A DNA stretch of 64,000 nucleotides, taken from the NCBI GenBank assembly GCA_023431345.1, contig JAEYWK010000201.1:62001-126000 (forward strand), read 5' to 3'. The position numbers were made by a program, and so were the translations under genes. The notes under the pieces are model-generated. The model was not told where the DNA came from, did not search any database, and was given only the letters and a program-made list of their open reading frames with translations. Shown here in pieces: positions 55,401 to 62,972 of this stretch (position 1 is the stretch's first letter; each line of letters starts with the position of its first letter). This DNA is from Pseudomonadota bacterium. Lineage in GTDB: Bacteria > Myxococcota_A > Polyangia > Polyangiales > Polyangiaceae.

Positions 55401-57431
55401 CGCGTCGTCGGCCGTGTCCACCAGCACGCGCCACGGCTGCTGCACGCTGTCCAGCTTGGGCGGCGAGAAGTCGACCTCCGCGTCGCTGCCGTTGATCAGA
55501 AATAGCAGGTTGTCGTCCACGAGCGGGCGGCCGTCGTCGTCGACGTCGTCGATGCCGCGCCCAGCCAGGAACATCTGTAAGCAGCGGGCGTCGTGCTGGT
55601 GCCAGTCGTCGCTCGCCATCGGCGTGCCGTCGGCCCGAAACCACAGCAAATCGTGCAGCTTCGTGCCCGCCACGTCGAGCCCTTGGAAGAACTTGGAGCG
55701 GCGCAGCGACGGGTGCTCGAGACGCAGCCGAATCAAGCGCTTCGTGAACTCGAGCAGCGCGCGCTGCTCCGGCTCCAGGCGCCAATCGATCCAGCTTATC
55801 TCGTTGTCTTGGCAGTAGGCGTTGTTGTTGCCGCGCTGGGTGCGACCGAGCTCGTCACCCGCCACGAGCATCGGCGTCCCCTGCGCGAGGAGCAGCGTCG
55901 TCAGCAGGTTGCGCTGCTGGCGCGCGCGCAGCGCGTTGATGGCCTCGTCGTCGGTGGGGCCTTCGGCGCCGAAGCCGCACGAGTGCTCGTTGTCGTTGCC
56001 GTCACGGTTGTCTTCGCCGTTTTGTTCGTTGTGCTTGCGGTCGTAAGAAACGAGGTCACGGAGGGTGAAGCCGTCGTGCGCGGTCACGAAATTCACGCTC
56101 GCCGCCGGCACGCGCCCGCCGGATTCGTACAGATCGCTGCTGCCGGTGAGACGATAGCCCAAGTCGCCGAGCAAGCCGCCGTCACCGCGCCAAAACGCGC
56201 GCAAGGTGTCGCGGTAGCGCCCGTTCCACTCCGCCCAGCGCACCGGGAATTTACCGACCTGATAGCCGCCGTCGCCGACGTCCCAAGGCTCGGCGATCAG
56301 CTTCAAATTGCGCAAGGTGGGCGACTGGTGGATGAGCGTGAAGAACGACGAGAGCTGATCTACCTCGTGCAGCTGCCGCGCGAGGGTGGACGCGAGGTCG
56401 AAGCGGAAGCCATCGACGTGCATCTCCGCGGCCCAGTAGCGGAGCGAGTCCATGATCAGCGCCAACACCTGCGGGTTCTGGGCGTTGAGCGTGTTACCAG
56501 TGCCGGTGTAGTCGAAGTAGAAGCGGCGATCACCGTGTACGAGCCGGTAGTACGTCGCGTTGTCGATGCCCTTGAAGCTGAACGTGGGCCCCAAGTGGTT
56601 GCCCTCCGCGGTGTGGTTGTAGACGACGTCGAGCACGACCTCGATCCCGCCGCGGTGAAGCGCCTTCACCATCTGCTTGAACTCTCGCACTTCGCTGCCG
56701 CGCTCGTCGCTCGAGCGGTAGCGCACGTCGGGCGCGAAGAAGGCGATCGAATTGTACCCCCAGTAGTTTCGCAGGCCCTTGTCGAGCAAGTGCTTGTCGT
56801 CCACGAAGCCGTGAATCGGCAAGAGCTCGATGGTGGTCACGCCGAGCTCCTTGAGGTACTCGATCATCGCGGGGTGCGCGACGCCCGAATAGGTGCCGCG
56901 CAGCGGCTCGGGAATGTCCGGGTGGAGCTTGGTGAGCCCCTTGACGTGCGCCTCGTAGATCACGGCGCGGCGCATCGGCACCGCGGGCGGCTGATCCCCT
57001 TCCCAGTCGAAGCTCGGATCGATGACGACACCGCGCGGCGCGCCCAGCGCCTGCTCCGCCGACGGGTCGAGATCTTCACGCTCACCGCCGAGTCGGTACG
57101 CGAAGCAGCCCTTTTCCCATTGCTCGACGCCGTCCAGCGCGCGCGCGTACGGGTCGAGCAGCACCACGTTCGGATTGAAGCGATGACCGGCCGACGGCTC
57201 GTACGGCCCGTGCACGCGGTAGCCATAGCGCTGTCCCACGACGAGGCCCGGCACGTAGACGTGCCAGACGAAAGCCGTACGCTGCGAAACGGCGATACGC
57301 GTCTCCTCACCTTGCTCATCGAACAGGCAGAGCTCGACCGCCTCGGCGTGCGCCGAATAGAGAGCAAAGTTCACACCTTGTCCGTCCCACGTCGCGCCCA
57401 AAGGATGGGGTGACCCCGGTAGAATCTTCAT
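52476..57431 (-). CDS. glgX-treY: Glycogen debranching enzyme fused to maltooligosyltrehalose synthase (GlgX-TreY)
   Basis: A 1651-residue two-enzyme fusion. Residues about 1-700 are a GlgX/TreX debranching enzyme (CBM48, GH13) with Asp345 (HVDGFRFDLAS), Glu381 (LIAEPWDVG) and Asp453 (VTAHDGFT). The TreY domain starts near residue 708 (RLGATYRLQLTPDFTLAHA) after a very short linker; its likely catalytic Asp, Glu and Asp are near 1043 (RLDHTDGLYDPYDYF), 1085 (ILVEKILQRDEALP) and 1327 (TTATHDTKRGED). The fusion would debranch glycogen and convert the maltodextrin ends to maltooligosyltrehalose. It heads an operon with treZ and treS-mak. A sigma-54-like element lies just upstream of ATG 57431. 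Confidence 0.95.
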   Translation of the reverse strand: MKILPGSPHPLGATWDGQGVNFALYSAHAEAVELCLFDEQGEETRIAVSQRTAFVWHVYVPGLVVGQRYGYRVHGPYEPSAGHRFNPNVVLLDPYARALDGVEQWEKGCFAYRLGGEREDLDPSAEQALGAPRGVVIDPSFDWEGDQPPAVPMRRAVIYEAHVKGLTKLHPDIPEPLRGTYSGVAHPAMIEYLKELGVTTIELLPIHGFVDDKHLLDKGLRNYWGYNSIAFFAPDVRYRSSDERGSEVREFKQMVKALHRGGIEVVLDVVYNHTAEGNHLGPTFSFKGIDNATYYRLVHGDRRFYFDYTGTGNTLNAQNPQVLALIMDSLRYWAAEMHVDGFRFDLASTLARQLHEVDQLSSFFTLIHQSPTLRNLKLIAEPWDVGDGGYQVGKFPVRWAEWNGRYRDTLRAFWRGDGGLLGDLGYRLTGSSDLYESGGRVPAASVNFVTAHDGFTLRDLVSYDRKHNEQNGEDNRDGNDNEHSCGFGAEGPTDDEAINALRARQQRNLLTTLLLAQGTPMLVAGDELGRTQRGNNNAYCQDNEISWIDWRLEPEQRALLEFTKRLIRLRLEHPSLRRSKFFQGLDVAGTKLHDLLWFRADGTPMASDDWHQHDARCLQMFLAGRGIDDVDDDGRPLVDDNLLFLINGSDAEVDFSPPKLDSVQQPWRVLVDTADDARYSKPPLADGTLRLAGRSTRLLSAASRVIRKSGALHRLGATYRLQLTPDFTLAHAKDIVDYLADLGVTDLYTSPLMAATPGSRHGYDVADHRRLNPELGAEGALEELSGALTRKRMGLLVDWVPNHMGVAIGHNRYWDDVLENGRSSLFADFFDIDWRPVREDLHDRVLLPLLGEQYGTALERGELQIVWDGATFKLAYYERRLPLGPKSWLPLLEHALSRLPLAEDDLDRHELESIVSALRHLPHRHETRTELKRERAREKEVVKRRLAKLWHGSEPIRVAIEQALSYVNGLPGSSSSFDELHRLLDAQSYRLSAWKVATEEINYRRFFDVNELAALRMEDPAVFEETHALLFQLIDAGQVRAVRLDHTDGLYDPYDYFDKLQARFHRPASGAVTPDDLARPLPILVEKILQRDEALPDEWPVDGTTGYELGVSVRGLFIDPDAEGALTRTYASFTGDQQSFAEHEYACKRHVVRFVLISELNVLAQAAQRIAMSHRNFRDFTLLGLTSALIQVVCAFPVYRTYLRADKPPSERDLRVVRAAVRLARLRASALSPSLFAFLEDLLLMQLSGTEEQRRTQTAFALRFQQLTGPVMAKAVEDTAFYRYTRLICRNEVGDSPGKLATLPREFHRDNTERARSWPLSMVTTATHDTKRGEDAAVRIAVLSEVPELWNKTVLRLREMAAPWRSLVSERAAPEPTLEYLYYQALVGVLPFGAKVTDVPELAERLEPYLLKAAREAKTETSWLTTNADYEAALPKLVRGTLNDRIFAEELVGFCAQIERAAATNALAQTLLRLTVPGVPDTYQGAELWHQSLVDPDNRRPVDYGLRRRYLGDIVRRRQEPLALASELLEAYPDGRVKLFVIYAALQLRKSLPELFVQGDYTPLEGGRHIVAFLRSFEEQRVVCVTPRLSQRLSPGAFPIGKVWRRQTLSGIPAGRYRDTLSGRVHDVRGDVELEALLETFPLALLTSESV

Positions 57432-57448
57432 TAGCAGCGCGCCTGCTC

Positions 57449-57464
57449 AGCAAAGCGCGTGCCC
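57449..57464 (-). promoter_or_regulatory. Sigma-54-like promoter upstream of the trehalose operon
   Basis: Minus-strand GGGCACGCGCTTTGCT matches TGGCACGNNNNTTGCW at 11 of 12 positions, with GG and GC 10 bases apart. The predicted start, about 57438, leaves a 7-base leader before ATG 57431, unusually short. Only a weak AGG lies upstream of the ATG. Confidence 0.45.
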
Positions 57465-57548
57465 GCACCTTGGCGGATGGAACGTCACGTTTTGTCGCAA
57501 TTTCGAGGTCCGCGCTGCTCGAGCCCGACGACCAACGCGACAACCTGC

Positions 57549-57620
57549 GACTCGATGAGACAAAAATGCGAGTCAGCGCTGGCGAGCCAGCGCTGACTCT
57601 TGCGGCCCGCGAAGGGCCGC
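57549..57620 (+). promoter_or_regulatory. Structured region with tandem strong hairpins and an alternative pairing
   Basis: GAGTCAGCGCTGG (57570-57582) pairs with CCAGCGCTGACTC (57587-57599) around a CGAG loop. GCGGCCC (57602-57608) pairs with GGGCCGC (57614-57620). GACTCG (57549-57554) can instead pair with CGAGTC (57569-57574), breaking the first stem. It lies upstream of the 74-residue gene and could be a leader RNA or an operator. Confidence 0.5.
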
Positions 57621-57706
57621 GAGCGCAACGACTTGGCCATTCGCGGACCCTTAGGTTCTACGCTTGAGGCTCGTATGTGGCTCCAGGTTTCGAGAAGGAG
57701 GAGCTC

Positions 57707-57931
57707 ATGTCGCATCACTCACCTCATCGCCATTTGGTGCCCCAGGGCATGCGCCCCCGCCAGCGAGCCGAGCTGAAGGCAGAGTTTCCGACTGGTCATC
57801 ACTCTGGCCTAGTCGAAGCGCTACGTGAAGCGATCGAGCAGATGCAGACGCCGCTCGACGACGCCGATGCTCCTGCTCTGACGCGCACCCAAGAAGCGCA
57901 GCTGAGCGGCGCCACCAGCTCGGGGCCCTAA
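57707..57931 (+). CDS. Small protein with a strong ribosome binding site
   Basis: A 74-residue hydrophilic protein starting MSHHSPHRHLVPQGMRPRQ, with a His/Arg/Pro-rich N-terminus and an amphipathic helical middle (SGLVEALREAIEQMQTPL) followed by an acidic/Ala-rich tail. No family is recognised. The start follows a near-perfect GAAGGAGGAGCTC at ideal spacing, the best Shine-Dalgarno in the region, and a structured intergenic region precedes it. Its stop overlaps the convergent surE stop by four bases. Confidence 0.7.
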   Translation: MSHHSPHRHLVPQGMRPRQRAELKAEFPTGHHSGLVEALREAIEQMQTPLDDADAPALTRTQEAQLSGATSSGP

Positions 57932-58668
57932 GCTGGCTGACGCCGCTGGTCCGGTTGTCGCCTCTGCTCGAGCGCAGAGGCGTCCGTGAGATCGAGACGC
58001 AGTGGCGTGACGGAGATGAGGCCGCGCTCCGTAGCCCAGCGATCGGTGCCTTCTTCGGTCCCTTCGATGGGCACCACCGTGAACCAGTAGAGCTGGCGCC
58101 CCATGGGGTCTTTGATGGGAACGATCTTGCCGTCGTAGTGGCGCACCGATTGGCGCGTCCAAAGCGTGCCCCGCGGCGCGGACGGGAAGTTCACGTTCAC
58201 GAGCGGCAGGGATTGGTCCGGCAGCACCAGGCGCAGCACCTCGGCGACGTGCGGCTTCAACAGCTCGAAATCGGCTTCGGTGCTCGACGACGGCGCGCTC
58301 AGCGCGATGCCGCGACCGCCCATCAACGCCGCTTGCTTGGCTCCCGCCAGCGTTCCGCTGTGCCACATCGAGTTGCCCAGGTTGTAGCCGAGGTTGATGC
58401 CCGACAGCACGACGTCGGCGCGATCGAAGACCGAGAACCCCACCGCCACGCAGTCCGCGGGAGTGCCATCGACGCGGTAGGCGTCGAAGCCTTGAATGGG
58501 CGTTTTGCGATAGGACAAAGGGCGACTGTGTGTCACCGCGTGTCCCATCGACGAGCGTTCACCGTCGGGCGCCAAGAGCGTCACGTCGCCGAATTCTCGC
58601 GCTACCTGCGCGAGCGCCAGGATTCCCGGGCTGTAAATTCCGTCATCGTTGACGATCAAGATTCGCAT
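57928..58668 (-). CDS. surE: 5'/3'-nucleotidase SurE
   Basis: A 246-residue survival protein that dephosphorylates nucleoside 5'- and 3'-monophosphates in a metal-dependent way. The N-terminal MRILIVNDDGIYSPGI carries the Asp-Asp metal ligands. LAPDGERSSMGHAVT follows, then YRVDGTPADCVAVG and LSGINLGYNLGNSMWHSGT with further metal-binding Asn and Ser residues. The length is typical. ATG 58668 gives the conserved start; an in-frame ATG six codons upstream is less likely. It is divergent from the lipid kinase gene with a 31-base gap. Confidence 0.95.
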   Translation of the reverse strand: MRILIVNDDGIYSPGILALAQVAREFGDVTLLAPDGERSSMGHAVTHSRPLSYRKTPIQGFDAYRVDGTPADCVAVGFSVFDRADVVLSGINLGYNLGNSMWHSGTLAGAKQAALMGGRGIALSAPSSSTEADFELLKPHVAEVLRLVLPDQSLPLVNVNFPSAPRGTLWTRQSVRHYDGKIVPIKDPMGRQLYWFTVVPIEGTEEGTDRWATERGLISVTPLRLDLTDASALEQRRQPDQRRQPA

Positions 58669-58699
58669 GGGGTCCGCTTCCTGCATTGAGACCGACGAG

Positions 58700-59629
58700 A
58701 TGCTGGTCGCCTTGCTTCACAATCCTTCCTCGGGAAGCGAAGATCATACCGACCGTGAAATCGTGAAGGGTATCCGCCAAGCGGGTCACGAAGTGCCTCA
58801 CGTGTCCGCTTCGGTCCGTGAGCTCACCGCCGCTCTGCAGCGAGAGCCCTGCGACCTGATTTTGATCGCGGGCGGCGACGGCACGGTCAGTCGCGCTGCG
58901 TGTCAGCTGGCCGGCTGGCGCGTGCCCTTGTCGATCTTGCCCCTCGGCACCGCCAACAACACGGCCAAGTCGCTCTCGATCCCCAAGCGGATCAAGAAGC
59001 TGGCCAAGAGCTGGCAATCCGCCGAGCGCTTGGCTTTCGACCTGGCCGTGCTCGACGACGGCGTGGTGCGACAGCGCTACGCGGAGGCTGCGGGCTGGGG
59101 TGTGTTTCCGAGCAGCATCGAGCGAGCGAAGCGCGAAGGCAGCGCAAGCACGGTGCGGCGAACGCTCAAGCGGAATCAGCAGCTGTTTCGTCAGGTCGCG
59201 CGCGAGGCCCAGCCGCGGCCTTACCGCGTTGAGGTCGACGGCCGCGACTACTCGGGTGACTACTTGCTGGTCGAGGTCGTCAACGTGCCGCTGATCGGGC
59301 CTCAGTTGCCGCTTTCGCCCTTCAGCGATCCGAGCGATGGCTCGTTCGAGGTCGTGCTCGCTGGCTGTGGAGAGCGAGCCGCGCTCGAGCGCCTCGCGAG
59401 CGGAGAGCGGGTCGACGGCGCCTTCGTCACTCAACGCGGCGCCCACGTCCGCGTGACCGCCAGCGAGGGCGTGATGCACGTCGACGGGCGCCTGCTGCGG
59501 CATCCCCTCGGCGGCCGTGATTTCGAGGTCAGGGTGGAGGCGCAGTCGATCGAATACCTCGGCGCGGCGCCTCAGCCCGAGCGGCTGACGTCGCTCCCGG
59601 GCACGTCGCGTGCATGCCACGAGTCGTGA
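58700..59629 (+). CDS. Diacylglycerol kinase-type lipid kinase
   Basis: A 309-residue member of the diacylglycerol/sphingosine kinase catalytic family. It has MLVALLHNPSSGSED (nucleotide loop), LILIAGGDGTVSRAA (GGDGT signature) and LPLGTANNTAKSL. The C-terminal beta domain contains DGRDYSGDYLLVEVVNVPLIGPQLPLSP-type residues, ending with a VMHVDGRLL strand. The substrate (diacylglycerol or another lipid) is not clear. ATG 58700 is selected because upstream in-frame starts sit inside the surE leader. The next gene overlaps its stop by 16 bases if ATG 59614 is used. Confidence 0.9.
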   Translation: MLVALLHNPSSGSEDHTDREIVKGIRQAGHEVPHVSASVRELTAALQREPCDLILIAGGDGTVSRAACQLAGWRVPLSILPLGTANNTAKSLSIPKRIKKLAKSWQSAERLAFDLAVLDDGVVRQRYAEAAGWGVFPSSIERAKREGSASTVRRTLKRNQQLFRQVAREAQPRPYRVEVDGRDYSGDYLLVEVVNVPLIGPQLPLSPFSDPSDGSFEVVLAGCGERAALERLASGERVDGAFVTQRGAHVRVTASEGVMHVDGRLLRHPLGGRDFEVRVEAQSIEYLGAAPQPERLTSLPGTSRACHES

Positions 59630-60462
59630 CCTCTCCCTCGATGATTGAGTACACCCCGTCCGCACCCGGTCTGGTGCAGACCCAGGGTCGCGCCCATTTC
59701 GAACCTGGCAGCTCGACGACGCTGGGGCGCGCCACGCTGCTGGCGCCGCTGGGGGGCCTGCTGGGCGCGGCGGTCCTTTTGGCGAGCGAACGCGGCGCGG
59801 CGCGCCGGGCCGGCGTCGTGGCTCTGGGCGCCTCGCTGGGGCTCGCGTTCGCGCGCTGGCAGTATGGCCGCGCCCTCAACTGGCAACCGCCGTACCGGGT
59901 CGAGCTGCAGATCGGCCGGCTGGAGCTCCGCCACTACGGGCAAGAAATCCACGCCGAGACCACGATCGAGGCGGCGTCTTGGCCCGAGACGCTGGGGGAA
60001 GGGTTTCAGCTGCTGTCGGGCTACCTGCGCGGAAACAACGAGAGCGGTGTGACGCTGCCGATGACCTCGCCCGTGATGACGACGCTCAACGCCGCGCGCG
60101 TCGGACGGCCGCGCGGCAAGGCTTGGCGGCCGCCCAGCATCACCGCCGTCGACGCGTTGGTCGGCATCGGCACGAGGACGATGGCATTCGTGATGCCCGG
60201 GAGCTTGACGCTCGATGAGCTACCCGCGCCCAGCGACGAGCGAGTGCAGCTGCGCGTCGTTCCCCCGCGGCGCGTCGCCGCGCTGACGTTCCGCGGGCGC
60301 TACGGCAGCGAGCTGCCAGCGCAAAAGCGCAATGAGCTGCTGTTCTTGGTCAAGTGCGCCGGCCTCACGCCGGCGTCGGAGGTGACCTTCGCTGGGTACG
60401 ACGCGCCGTCCACGCTGCCGATCTTGCGGCGCAACGAGGTGCTCGTCGACGTCTCGAGCTGA
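59614..60462 (+). CDS. SOUL-domain heme-binding-type protein
   Basis: A 282-residue protein. The N-terminal third has a hydrophobic segment (LLAPLGGLLGAAVLLASERG and VVALGASLGLAF), suggesting one or two transmembrane helices. The C-terminal two thirds (about 95-282) match the SOUL/HBP domain: YRVELQIGRLELRHYGQEIHAETT, FQLLSGYLRGNNES, TLPMTSPVMT, MAFVMPGSLTLDELPAP, AALTFRGRYG and FAGYDAP. SOUL proteins bind heme or tetrapyrroles, but this is not shown here. ATG 59614 overlaps the lipid kinase; ATG 59641 is an equally possible start, giving no overlap. Confidence 0.85.
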   Translation: MPRVVTSPSMIEYTPSAPGLVQTQGRAHFEPGSSTTLGRATLLAPLGGLLGAAVLLASERGAARRAGVVALGASLGLAFARWQYGRALNWQPPYRVELQIGRLELRHYGQEIHAETTIEAASWPETLGEGFQLLSGYLRGNNESGVTLPMTSPVMTTLNAARVGRPRGKAWRPPSITAVDALVGIGTRTMAFVMPGSLTLDELPAPSDERVQLRVVPPRRVAALTFRGRYGSELPAQKRNELLFLVKCAGLTPASEVTFAGYDAPSTLPILRRNEVLVDVSS

Positions 60463-60483
60463 GCGCCGCGCGTCTCAGCCGCG

Positions 60484-62691
60484 CTACCGCTGCGGCCGCA
60501 ATCGGGCGAGCAGCGCGCGCAGCTCTCGGTAGTCCGACACGCGGTAGGTGGCGTTGGAGTGCGTCACCCCGACGCACACCGAGACGGCGGCCCTCGGCAA
60601 GGCGCGAAACAGGTCTTCGTCGGTCGCGTCGTCGCCCGCGGCCAGCACGAAATCGGGCGCCAGCTCGGCGAGCAGCTCGCGCGCCGCCACTCCTTTGGTG
60701 ACCCCCGAGTTGCGGATCTCGATGGCTCGCTTGGCTTCGAGCACCTGCACGTCGAGGTTGGCGGTGTAAGAAACGACGTCGTCGGTCAGCTCCTTGGCCC
60801 GCAGCCCGCCGAGCTCGACGTCGGCGAGCCGATAGTGCCAGACAATCGAGTAGTCCTTCTCCTCGATGAAGGAGCCGGGCACCCGCTCGACGTAGCCCAT
60901 CACGAGCGGCCGCAGCTTCTCCTTCCACTTGCTCGGCAGCCGCTTCGGCATCGTCCACGCGCCTCGCTCGTCGCGCAGCCAAGCGCCGTGCTCGGCGATG
61001 ATCCGCAGCGGCAAGCCCTGGAGCCATTGACCGATGCTCAGGTGGTCGCGACCCGTCACGACGCACACGCTCTGTCGCTCCGAGCCGAGGCTCGTCAGCA
61101 GCTCGAGGAGCTCGCGGTCCGGAGCCGCATCCCAGGGCGTCGCGGCGATGGGCACGAGCGTGCCGTCGTAGTCGAGCAAGAGCAGCCGGCGCTCGGCTCG
61201 GGCATGCTGGACGGTGACGTTCTCCAGCGCCGGGCCCCGCAGCTGCTGCGTCGACAAACGGCCTTGTCGCTCCTTGGTGCGGCGCAGCGTGCTGAGGAAG
61301 CTCGTGACCCAGCGCGTGGCGTCGTAGGCGCGAACGCGCTCCTGCATCGGCCGTATGCGCAGCACCTGCTCGCTGCTAGGCATCGCCAGCGCGTCGTGGA
61401 GCGCCTCCGCGATCTCGCGCGTATGGTTCGGGTTGATCTGCAGCGCCTCCCCGAGCTCGCGAGCGGCGCCGGCCATGTCGCTCAAGATGAGCACGCCGTC
61501 GCCTTCGGGCTTGCTCGCCAAGAACTCCTTCGCGACCAGGTTCATGCCGTCACGCAGCGGCGTGATCAACGCGACGTCGGCGAGGCTGTACAAGGCCACC
61601 AGCTCCGTGAACGGAATCGAACGGTATTGATAGACGATGGGCACCCAGTCGACGGCTCCGAGGGCGCCGTTGATTTGCCCCACGAGCTCGTCGAGCTCCT
61701 GCTTCATGCGCTGATACTGCTCGACCTGCTCGCGCGACGGCACGACGACCAGCACGAACGTCACTCGCCTTCGATACTCCGGGAAGCTCTGCAGGAAGGC
61801 CTCGTAGCCGCGCAACCGGTGCAAGATGCCCTTCGAGTAATCGAGGCGATCCACCGAGAAGACCACGCGCCGGCCGCCCAGTCCCTCGGCCATGGTCTGC
61901 TTGGTCTGCCGCACCTCGTCGCTCTGCGCGGCCTGCCAAAAGCGCTCGAAGTCGATACCGATGGGGAACGACTCGACGCGCTTCAGCGCGCCCTCGACGT
62001 TGAGCTTGCCCAGGTGATGCTCGTAACCCAAGGTGCGGAACACCGAGTGCAGGAAATGCTGCACGTAGTCGTGGGTGTGGAAGCCCATCAGGTCCGCGCC
62101 GAGCACCCCGCGCAGCAGCTCACGCCGCCAGCGCGTGGGCAGCTGCCGGAACACCTCGAACGACGGGAAGGGGATGTGCAAGAAGAAGCCGATCGTGGCG
62201 TCCGGCATGCGCTCCCGCAGCAGGCTCGGCAGCAGCAAGAGCTGGTAGTCGTGGATCCAGATTTCGTCGCCGGGCCGCGCCAGCGCCACCACCGCCTCGC
62301 AGAATTGCTCGTTGACGCGCCGGTACGTCTCCCAATCTTCCTCGCGGTAGCTGGCGTAGCTCGGGAAGTAGTGAAACAGCGGCCACAGCGTGCTGTTGCA
62401 GAAGCCGTGGTAAAAGCGGTCCATGTCGCTGCTGGGCAGCGTGATCGGGAACGCGCCGTGTGAGTTCTGCGAGTCACGCTGCAGCTCGATCGCCTCCTCG
62501 GGCGTCAGCTCACCCCCCGGCCAACCCGCCCAAACGAACTCGACGTCCGGCTCTTCGCGCTTTCGCCGCTCGAGGTAGCCCGACAGAGCGGAGACGAGGC
62601 CACCCGAGGCCGGCAGCAGCTGCGGCTTATCGCCCTCGCCCCGCTGAATGACGAACGGCAACCGGTTGGAGACCACGACCAAACGGCTCAC
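60484..62691 (-). CDS. otsAB: Trehalose-6-phosphate synthase/phosphatase fusion (OtsA-OtsB)
   Basis: A 735-residue two-domain enzyme. The GT20 synthase half (about 1-480) has LVVVSNRLPF, the GGLVSAL loop, WIHDYQLLLLP, FSVDRLDYSKGI and DGMNLVAKEF. The HAD phosphatase half (about 500-735) has LLLDYDGTLVPI, VVTGRDHLS and AAGDDATDEDLF. It makes trehalose-6-phosphate from UDP-glucose and glucose-6-phosphate, then dephosphorylates it. GTG 62691 is used because it starts the conserved strand and follows GAGG; an upstream frame adds a Cys-rich non-conserved tail. A sigma-54-like element lies 33 bases upstream. Confidence 0.94.
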   Translation of the reverse strand: MSRLVVVSNRLPFVIQRGEGDKPQLLPASGGLVSALSGYLERRKREEPDVEFVWAGWPGGELTPEEAIELQRDSQNSHGAFPITLPSSDMDRFYHGFCNSTLWPLFHYFPSYASYREEDWETYRRVNEQFCEAVVALARPGDEIWIHDYQLLLLPSLLRERMPDATIGFFLHIPFPSFEVFRQLPTRWRRELLRGVLGADLMGFHTHDYVQHFLHSVFRTLGYEHHLGKLNVEGALKRVESFPIGIDFERFWQAAQSDEVRQTKQTMAEGLGGRRVVFSVDRLDYSKGILHRLRGYEAFLQSFPEYRRRVTFVLVVVPSREQVEQYQRMKQELDELVGQINGALGAVDWVPIVYQYRSIPFTELVALYSLADVALITPLRDGMNLVAKEFLASKPEGDGVLILSDMAGAARELGEALQINPNHTREIAEALHDALAMPSSEQVLRIRPMQERVRAYDATRWVTSFLSTLRRTKERQGRLSTQQLRGPALENVTVQHARAERRLLLLDYDGTLVPIAATPWDAAPDRELLELLTSLGSERQSVCVVTGRDHLSIGQWLQGLPLRIIAEHGAWLRDERGAWTMPKRLPSKWKEKLRPLVMGYVERVPGSFIEEKDYSIVWHYRLADVELGGLRAKELTDDVVSYTANLDVQVLEAKRAIEIRNSGVTKGVAARELLAELAPDFVLAAGDDATDEDLFRALPRAAVSVCVGVTHSNATYRVSDYRELRALLARLRPQR

Positions 62692-62972
62692 GCCGCGACC
62701 TCGACGAGCATGCGAGGCGCATTTGCAGTTCTCGTGCCCTGGATGGCAGCCGAACAAACTGCGTGGCTCCTGCCGCCCGCGGCGGAATAATCAGGGCTTC
62801 GAGACGGGCACTTTGCCACACCTGGGGCATCGAACGACCTCGCGCCGCTGGAGCCGTCGCTGCGGATCCGGTGGGCACCTCCATCACCCCTAGGAATGAT
62901 GTGGGGCTCTGCGCGCTACTGTCCCCGCCGGCGGCCTTCACCCTGCGGATTGATGACGAGCACGCGCTTGGC
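62692..62972. other. 281-base divergent intergenic region
   Basis: It separates otsAB and the terminal gene. Besides the sigma-54-like element read on the minus strand, it contains AT-richer GGAATAATCAGGG near 62785 and GGAATGATGTGGGG near 62892, either of which could be promoter-associated for the plus-strand gene. No gene is supported here. Confidence 0.35.
62724..62739 (-). promoter_or_regulatory. Sigma-54-like promoter upstream of otsAB
   Basis: Minus-strand GGGCACGAGAACTGCA matches TGGCACGNNNNTTGCW at 10 of 12 positions, with GG and GC 10 bases apart. The predicted start (about 62713) leaves a 22-base leader containing the GAGG before GTG 62691, a normal geometry. Confidence 0.45.

Noticed and set aside
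52959..55505. A long open frame of about 848 codons on the plus strand opposite glgX-treY
   Set aside because: It is antisense to a firmly identified enzyme, has low-complexity Arg/Gln/Val-rich composition and no recognisable motif. High GC content suppresses stop codons, so such shadows are expected; similar ones oppose thiC, treS and otsAB.
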